DNA from: JBEKZQ01 sp049509675 | Lineage (GTDB): Bacteria; Planctomycetota; Planctomycetia; Pirellulales; Thermoguttaceae | Assembly: GCA_049509675.1 (NCBI GenBank) | Contig: JBEKZQ010000012.1 | Location: 1-28,233 of the forward strand | DNA: 28,233 bases | Direction of reading: 5' to 3' | Shown here: piece after piece, positions 24,567-28,233 of the stretch | How positions within the stretch are numbered: the first letter of the stretch is position 1 | Layout of the letters: every line of letters starts with the position of its first letter | The notes under the pieces: generated by a model | Told to the model about the DNA's origin: nothing | Database searches by the model: none | Seen by the model: only the letters and a program-made list of their open reading frames with translations | Program-made: the position numbers and the translations under genes

Positions 24567-25118
24567 CGAACCCCGACCAAGGGGCGCAGCAGAACAGCGC
24601 CCGGCCGACGCCCCATTTCGGGGCGGTCGTCCGAGCACTGCTTCTGCTGCAAGAGCCGACGATGGCTCAAGTTGGTCGTTTTCGAGAAAGCAGACTCGAC
24701 GCTCGCGCGTCAGATCAGGTTGTTTTCATGGGCCGCAATATGGCCGTTCTCTACCTTCTTCTTGGGCTTTGGAGGGGCACCCCGGCGGGCGCATGTCCCG
24801 CCGTACTGCCGACTATCCAATAGCATAATCGGAGGGCTGGCAAGCTACAATCACCCATTGTCGCAACCGTCTCGGAATGCAAAACCGGCCGCGCGATGCC
24901 AAGCCGGCACAATGACCGACAATCAGGGGGCCGCATCGCAATTTGCCCAAAGAACCCATATTGACATCGCGTGCGGGCCGCGCCCGTGGGAAGGCCATTT
25001 GCTCCGTCTGTCGCCTTCGCGCTTCGACTGCGCGAGACCACGGCGGCAATCTGAACCGGCTTAGGGTTCGCGTGCTCTGATAGGCGAGTAGAATACGTGT
25101 TTACGCCCACAGTTATCT

Positions 25119-25127
25119 GGGGGGGGG
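25119..25127 (+). promoter_or_regulatory. Nine-G run serving as ribosome binding site for the GTG start at 25134
   Basis: A run of nine G ends six bases before the GTG at 25134. It is the only purine-rich site available to this start. Homopolymers of this length are also prone to sequencing error and slippage, but they lie outside the coding frame here. Confidence 0.5.
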
Positions 25128-25133
25128 AATCCA

Positions 25134-26114
25134 GTGAGCGCGCCAGGTACGTTCTTCTGCATCTACAAAGGGCGGGACTATCCCGACGATCAGCGCAGCT
25201 TGGAGCACATCGTCCCCTATTCCATCGGCGGGACGGGCGACTTTGGCACGCGAGATGTGTCGGTCCTCGGCAACCGGGAAGTTGGCTCCATCGTCGATTC
25301 GCTCCTTGTCAACCACCCCTTCCTGACGGTGGACCGCTGGAGGCTGCAAATCAAGTCACAAGCTGGCATCATCCCCGGCATTGAATTCCCCGGCACCATC
25401 GACATTGACGGCCACACGCTGCGAGTTGAGTACACGGTCAACCCGGATGGTAGTTGCGATCTTCGCACCCTGCCGACTGTGAAATCTGACTGGTCGGCCG
25501 GGAGTTTCTCGATCAACTGCGACCCTCGGGATTTGCCACGAATCCTTGCCGATCTGGAGAAGAAGGGTGGGAAGAAGGGCATCCCCGTCAATGCCCAGAC
25601 TATCAAGATTCAGTCGAGCCGCCAGGTCCGAGTCGAGAACCCGACGATCAGCCACGATCTGGTTGTGCCGTTATTCGACCTGATGCCAGGATTCGTCAAG
25701 ATGGCCCTCGGCACTGGGCACCTCGTCTTCGGCGAGGCGTGGAGTCGTGGCCCGGAGGCTGATCTGATGCGGGCCGTCATCAACGAACGTGACCCGGAGA
25801 AGCGCAAGCAGGTTCCAATCCACGGGCAGGTGTGGCCCTATTCGGGGAATCTCGCGCCGCTGAAGCAGTCGTTTCAAGTGAGCGAAGACGTTCACGTGCT
25901 CGCGGTGATTAACAATCGGCCGCCCGTCTTTTACGCCCTGCTGTTCGGGAAGTACGATGGCGCGGTCTACTTCGGACAGCAAGTGCTGAAGGGGACTGCG
26001 TTGCCGCCCGGCAAAGGTGTCGTGTTCGTCATCGACTGCCGGACTCGACAACTGGGACGATACGACTACGAGGAATACATCACGCGCCAAGCGATGGAGA
26101 AGAATTGGCTTTGA
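25134..26114 (+). CDS. HNH-like protein, possibly a divergent nuclease
   Basis: A 326-residue protein from GTG. The N-terminus FFCIYKGRDY then SLEHIVPYSIGGTGDFGTRD, SVLGNREVGSIVDSLLVNHP matches the order of HNH-type endonucleases: Cys9, the EH-x-P-x-x-x-GG strand (Glu24, His25), then Asn47 and a helix with Gly51 and Asp55. The second Cys of the usual CxxC and the cysteine pair before N are replaced (Lys12, Val42), so the zinc knuckle seems lost. The remaining 260 residues are not recognised; they contain VFGEAWSRGPEADLM and a strand-rich end. It is the first plus-strand gene, ahead of an SPL-family radical SAM gene 301 nt downstream. A role in DNA repair or defence is inferred from the HNH fold and context only. 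Confidence 0.7.
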   Translation: MSAPGTFFCIYKGRDYPDDQRSLEHIVPYSIGGTGDFGTRDVSVLGNREVGSIVDSLLVNHPFLTVDRWRLQIKSQAGIIPGIEFPGTIDIDGHTLRVEYTVNPDGSCDLRTLPTVKSDWSAGSFSINCDPRDLPRILADLEKKGGKKGIPVNAQTIKIQSSRQVRVENPTISHDLVVPLFDLMPGFVKMALGTGHLVFGEAWSRGPEADLMRAVINERDPEKRKQVPIHGQVWPYSGNLAPLKQSFQVSEDVHVLAVINNRPPVFYALLFGKYDGAVYFGQQVLKGTALPPGKGVVFVIDCRTRQLGRYDYEEYITRQAMEKNWL

Positions 26115-26415
26115 CCCGAGCATCTGGCTCTACTTGGCGACGGGACGGTGGTTACCCAATCAAAACAGCAATGGTGCGGCGACGAACTGAGCCAGGAACC
26201 AGAGAATCGAGAAGGTTTCGACGCCCGGCTGGCGCTCACCGCCAGAAATGCCCGTCGAGCCGAATGCGAGCGTCGGTCGCACCAACCGGCAACTGATTTC
26301 CGCCGGAAGGTGGGTGGCCAAAATGGCGACTTGAAAAGGCATACGCAGACTGCTATAGTATACGGCTGTCCATGTTCTGACTGCGTGGTGCGTCGAGACA
26401 CGAAAGGGTGCTCTC
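26115..26415. other. 301-nt spacer holding the promoter of the SPL-like gene
   Basis: No convincing gene is present; short frames on both strands lack recognisable content. A small hairpin CTGGCG-CTCAC-CGCCAG lies at 26229-26245 without a T-run. The right part contains the promoter at 26332-26360. The leader from about 26367 to 26415 is short and shows no riboswitch-like structure that I can recognise. Confidence 0.6.
26332..26360 (+). promoter_or_regulatory. Sigma70-type promoter (TTGAAA, 17 bp, TATAGT)
   Basis: TTGAAA at 26332-26337 and TATAGT at 26355-26360 are separated by exactly 17 bp, close to the housekeeping consensus at both hexamers. The predicted transcription start is near 26367, leaving a leader of about 50 nt before the ATG at 26416. 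It is the best promoter in the window and makes the SPL-like gene independently transcribed. Confidence 0.7.
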
Positions 26416-27555
26416 ATGTTCACGGCCGATGAGCCGCTGACAGGCTATCGACCACGCCCTGCGCCGCTCTTTCGGCCATCCAGGATCGTGCTGGCGAAGG
26501 GGAGCAATCGCACGGCGGGTCGGCGGCGCTTCGCCGAGCGGATTTGCGTGACGCATCCCGAGGCGGAAGTCGTCGAGGCGTATGGCACGCCGCATAATCG
26601 AGTTGATCTGGGCGAAAGCGATCCCTTGCGGCTGCACGAGCGCGGCAAGCAGACGCTCGTACTGGGCGAACATCGCAGCGCGGTGCGTTTCAGTGACGAA
26701 GGCGGCAACGCCTGCCCGAACTACTGGCATTTCTCACCCTACGGCTTCTGCCCCTACGGCTGCCACTACTGCTACTTGGCCGGCACGCCGGGAGTTTGGT
26801 TCTCGCCGACCGTCAAGATATTCCTCAACCTGGAGGAAATACTTGGCGAAGTAGACCGAACCGCAAGACAACTCGCGTGCCCGACGGCCTTCTATCTCGG
26901 AAAACTCCAAGACGGTCTAGCCCTGGAACCTCTCAGCGGCTACGCACGGACGATGGTTCCCTTCTTCGCCCACCATCCGTATGCGAGCATGGTTCTCCTG
27001 ACGAAAAGCGCCGAAGTGGAAAATCTGCTGGACCTCAATCACGCCGGCCGGACGATCCTTTCTTGGACTGTCAATGCCCCGGCAGTCGCGCAGCGTTTCG
27101 AGAGGAATACGTCCGATGTCATGGCTCGACTCGACGCGATGCGGCGATGCGCCCAGGCCGGTTATCCGGTGCGGGCGGTGGTCATGCCGATCATCCCAGT
27201 GGCCGATTGGCAGGAGACCTACGGGCGATTTATGATGACGTTGCTCGAATCCATCCCGTTGTCGCGGATCACGCTCGGTTCTATCTGCTCCTACCCGCAA
27301 GCCCAGCGACTCATGGAACTCAAGCTTGGCAAACAGGACGCGATTTCAACGTTGCTTGACCGTGGGCCAGCCAAGTCGGACGACGGGCGGCTTCGCTTCA
27401 GTCGCTCCACCCGCGAACAGGTTTACCGATCCCTGATCGGCTGTGTTCGACGAAAGCGGCCGGACCTGGAGATCGGCTTGTGCCTGGAAGACGAGGCGAT
27501 GTTCGCGGCGCTGGACCTGACAGGGAGCATGGGACGCTGCAACTGCGTGCTCTGA
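26416..27555 (+). CDS. Spore photoproduct lyase (SPL) family radical SAM protein
   Basis: A 379-residue protein. NACPNYWHFSPYGFCPYGC then HYCYLAG gives the radical SAM triad Cys112, Cys116, Cys119 (C-x3-C-x2-C) with the SPL-style preceding CPNY. Later motifs, TILSWTVNAPAVAQRFE and RLDAMRRCAQAGYPVRAVVMPIIP, are the SPL/COG1533 barrel strands, and the protein ends in GRCNCVL, a Cys-x-Cys tail seen in this family. SPL repairs the UV thymine dimer called spore photoproduct; many homologues in non-spore-formers have unknown substrates. The ATG at 26416 has AAGGGTG upstream. The neighbouring HNH-like gene would fit a DNA repair setting (inference). The unrecognised gene at 27577 follows after 21 nt and is probably co-transcribed. 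Confidence 0.9.
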   Translation: MFTADEPLTGYRPRPAPLFRPSRIVLAKGSNRTAGRRRFAERICVTHPEAEVVEAYGTPHNRVDLGESDPLRLHERGKQTLVLGEHRSAVRFSDEGGNACPNYWHFSPYGFCPYGCHYCYLAGTPGVWFSPTVKIFLNLEEILGEVDRTARQLACPTAFYLGKLQDGLALEPLSGYARTMVPFFAHHPYASMVLLTKSAEVENLLDLNHAGRTILSWTVNAPAVAQRFERNTSDVMARLDAMRRCAQAGYPVRAVVMPIIPVADWQETYGRFMMTLLESIPLSRITLGSICSYPQAQRLMELKLGKQDAISTLLDRGPAKSDDGRLRFSRSTREQVYRSLIGCVRRKRPDLEIGLCLEDEAMFAALDLTGSMGRCNCVL

Positions 27556-27576
27556 CGGGTTGGCGGGGGTGTGGAC

Positions 27577-28233
27577 ATGAACAGACTGCAACGGCGCAAT
27601 CAACGTGTAGTGGCCAAGGCACTTGGTAAGCCGCTCTTGGTCACGTCGCTGGACGTTAGCAGCAGTCGCCTTATCGACGTACAGACGGCGACCTGGGAAG
27701 AATACTGGGATGGGTGCGATTGCGTTGCGGAAGAAATTCGACGGCTGCGTGGGGCATGGAGCGCGCTCATTGAAGGCGGCTATCCGGTGGGGCAACGAAC
27801 GCCGTTCGTACAGGCGTATTTCGCTTTGCTCCGAAGATGCTTGGACGGGCACTCCCGCGGCGATGTTGACCTGCCCGTATTGACGAAAGTAGTCGGCTTC
27901 GAGACCTTTCGCGTCTCCTGCCACCAGGGGCAGTTGGCAGCGGGCATATTCAATATCCGAAATCCCGCGTATCTGCTCAGCAGGGTCGCCTTGCCGAAGG
28001 CACCGGAAGACCCAAAGTTCCTGCCCCTGGTATGCCCACCCGACAGTCTGGCAGAGGATAGTCGCCTTTTCTGCCACTACAGGCGGATTGGAATACTGGG
28101 CGGCCGTCGGGCGCAGCTCTTTGTGTACCCGCCTGTGGACGCCCGCGACCGTTCATCCAGCTACCGGCTCATTGCAGAGCTATTTGCATCCCTCACCCCG
28201 AAGAATGATCCGTGGGTCCAAGAGAGGATTCGC
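27577..28233 (+). CDS. Unrecognised protein, 3' end beyond the window
   Basis: 219 codons are open from the ATG at 27577 to the last base, with no stop, so the gene continues past the window. A GGGGGTG ribosome site lies just upstream, and the start is only 21 nt after the SPL-like stop on the same strand. The start reads MNRLQRRNQRVVAKALGK; further on are ATWEEYWDGCDCVAEEIRRL, AYFALLRRCLDG and HYRRIGILGGRRAQLFVYPP. No signal peptide or membrane segment is seen, so it is probably cytoplasmic. I do not recognise a family. Codon use looks like its neighbours. A role together with the SPL-family enzyme is likely from spacing alone. Confidence 0.75.
   Translation, partial: MNRLQRRNQRVVAKALGKPLLVTSLDVSSSRLIDVQTATWEEYWDGCDCVAEEIRRLRGAWSALIEGGYPVGQRTPFVQAYFALLRRCLDGHSRGDVDLPVLTKVVGFETFRVSCHQGQLAAGIFNIRNPAYLLSRVALPKAPEDPKFLPLVCPPDSLAEDSRLFCHYRRIGILGGRRAQLFVYPPVDARDRSSSYRLIAELFASLTPKNDPWVQERIR

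Larger units (their letters stand above)
23849..25133. other. 1.3-kb region without a convincing gene between divergent operons
   Basis: Open frames exist on both strands (for example 24453-25064 plus, 24751-25110 minus and 23845-24477 minus), but their translations are rich in Arg, Ser and Pro with no recognisable domain, membrane pattern or conserved-looking core. A terminator-like hairpin lies at 24535-24566 on the minus strand. The right end must hold the promoter of the HNH-like gene; TAGAAT at 25089-25094 is a weak -10 candidate. The left end must hold the promoter of the AAA+ operon; none was recognised. A non-coding RNA or decayed gene is possible. Confidence 0.6.

Noticed and set aside
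24453..25064. Plus-strand frame of 203 codons, and an overlapping 109-codon frame at 24494-24823
   Set aside because: Both are low in structure-like pattern and in competing frames over the same bases, with no ribosome site or family resemblance.
27346..28077. Minus-strand frame of 243 codons at the right edge
   Set aside because: It covers the conserved C-terminal part of the SPL-like gene and the plus-strand gene at 27577, which has a ribosome site and sensible spacing.
1..28233. Search for tRNA, rRNA, CRISPR arrays, insertion sequences, integrases and phage genes
   Set aside because: No T-loop-like GTTCGAATCC context, no regularly spaced direct repeats with unique spacers, and no transposase or recombinase motifs were found by reading; a covariance-model scan was not possible.

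Overview
The window looks like a piece of a Planctomycetes genome, probably Pirellulales-like. The main evidence is a DUF1559 prepilin-like protein (FTLVELLVVIAIIG start, H-x9-DG near the C-terminus), two very large exported proteins of a planctomycete style, and small palindromic repeats scattered both between and inside genes. It appears to be a draft or metagenome scaffold, because a run of nine Ns (696-704) breaks the first gene. By eye the left 11 kb is about 63% GC and the 16-20 kb block nearer 50%; these are single-line counts, not a full calculation.

Layout: (1) 1-10667, minus strand: two overlapping genes for giant exported, membrane-anchored proteins that share modules; one carries a secretin/TonB short N-terminal-like domain. 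(2) 10901-14887, minus: a DUF1559 pseudopilin and two polytopic GT-C glycosyltransferases, one PIG-V-like and one of the ArnT/PMT type, joined by an ATGA overlap. (3) 14995-15777, minus: a leucine-rich-repeat lipoprotein. (4) 16042-19967, minus: a compact cluster of a LolA-like exported protein, a C39-peptidase-like/rhodanese membrane fusion, a MauE-like redox membrane protein, a secreted peptide with 11 cysteines in about 40 residues, and a DUF1573 protein. Together these suggest an envelope thiol/disulfide system built around a cysteine-rich peptide. (5) 20125-23848, minus: a tight operon of a Ycf46-like AAA+ ATPase, DUF2997, a PflX-like radical SAM enzyme and a DUF1257/Ycf35-like protein. 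(6) 23849-25133: 1.3 kb with no convincing gene. (7) 25134-28233, plus strand: an HNH-like protein, a spore-photoproduct-lyase-family radical SAM protein with a clear sigma70-type promoter, and an unrecognised gene that runs off the right edge.

The strongest candidates for undescribed biology are the cysteine-peptide redox cluster (16.0-20.0 kb), the AAA+/DUF2997/radical SAM/DUF1257 operon (20.1-23.8 kb), and a family of stop-free palindromic elements that sit inside coding sequences in different reading frames. No rRNA, tRNA, CRISPR array, integrase or transposase was seen.
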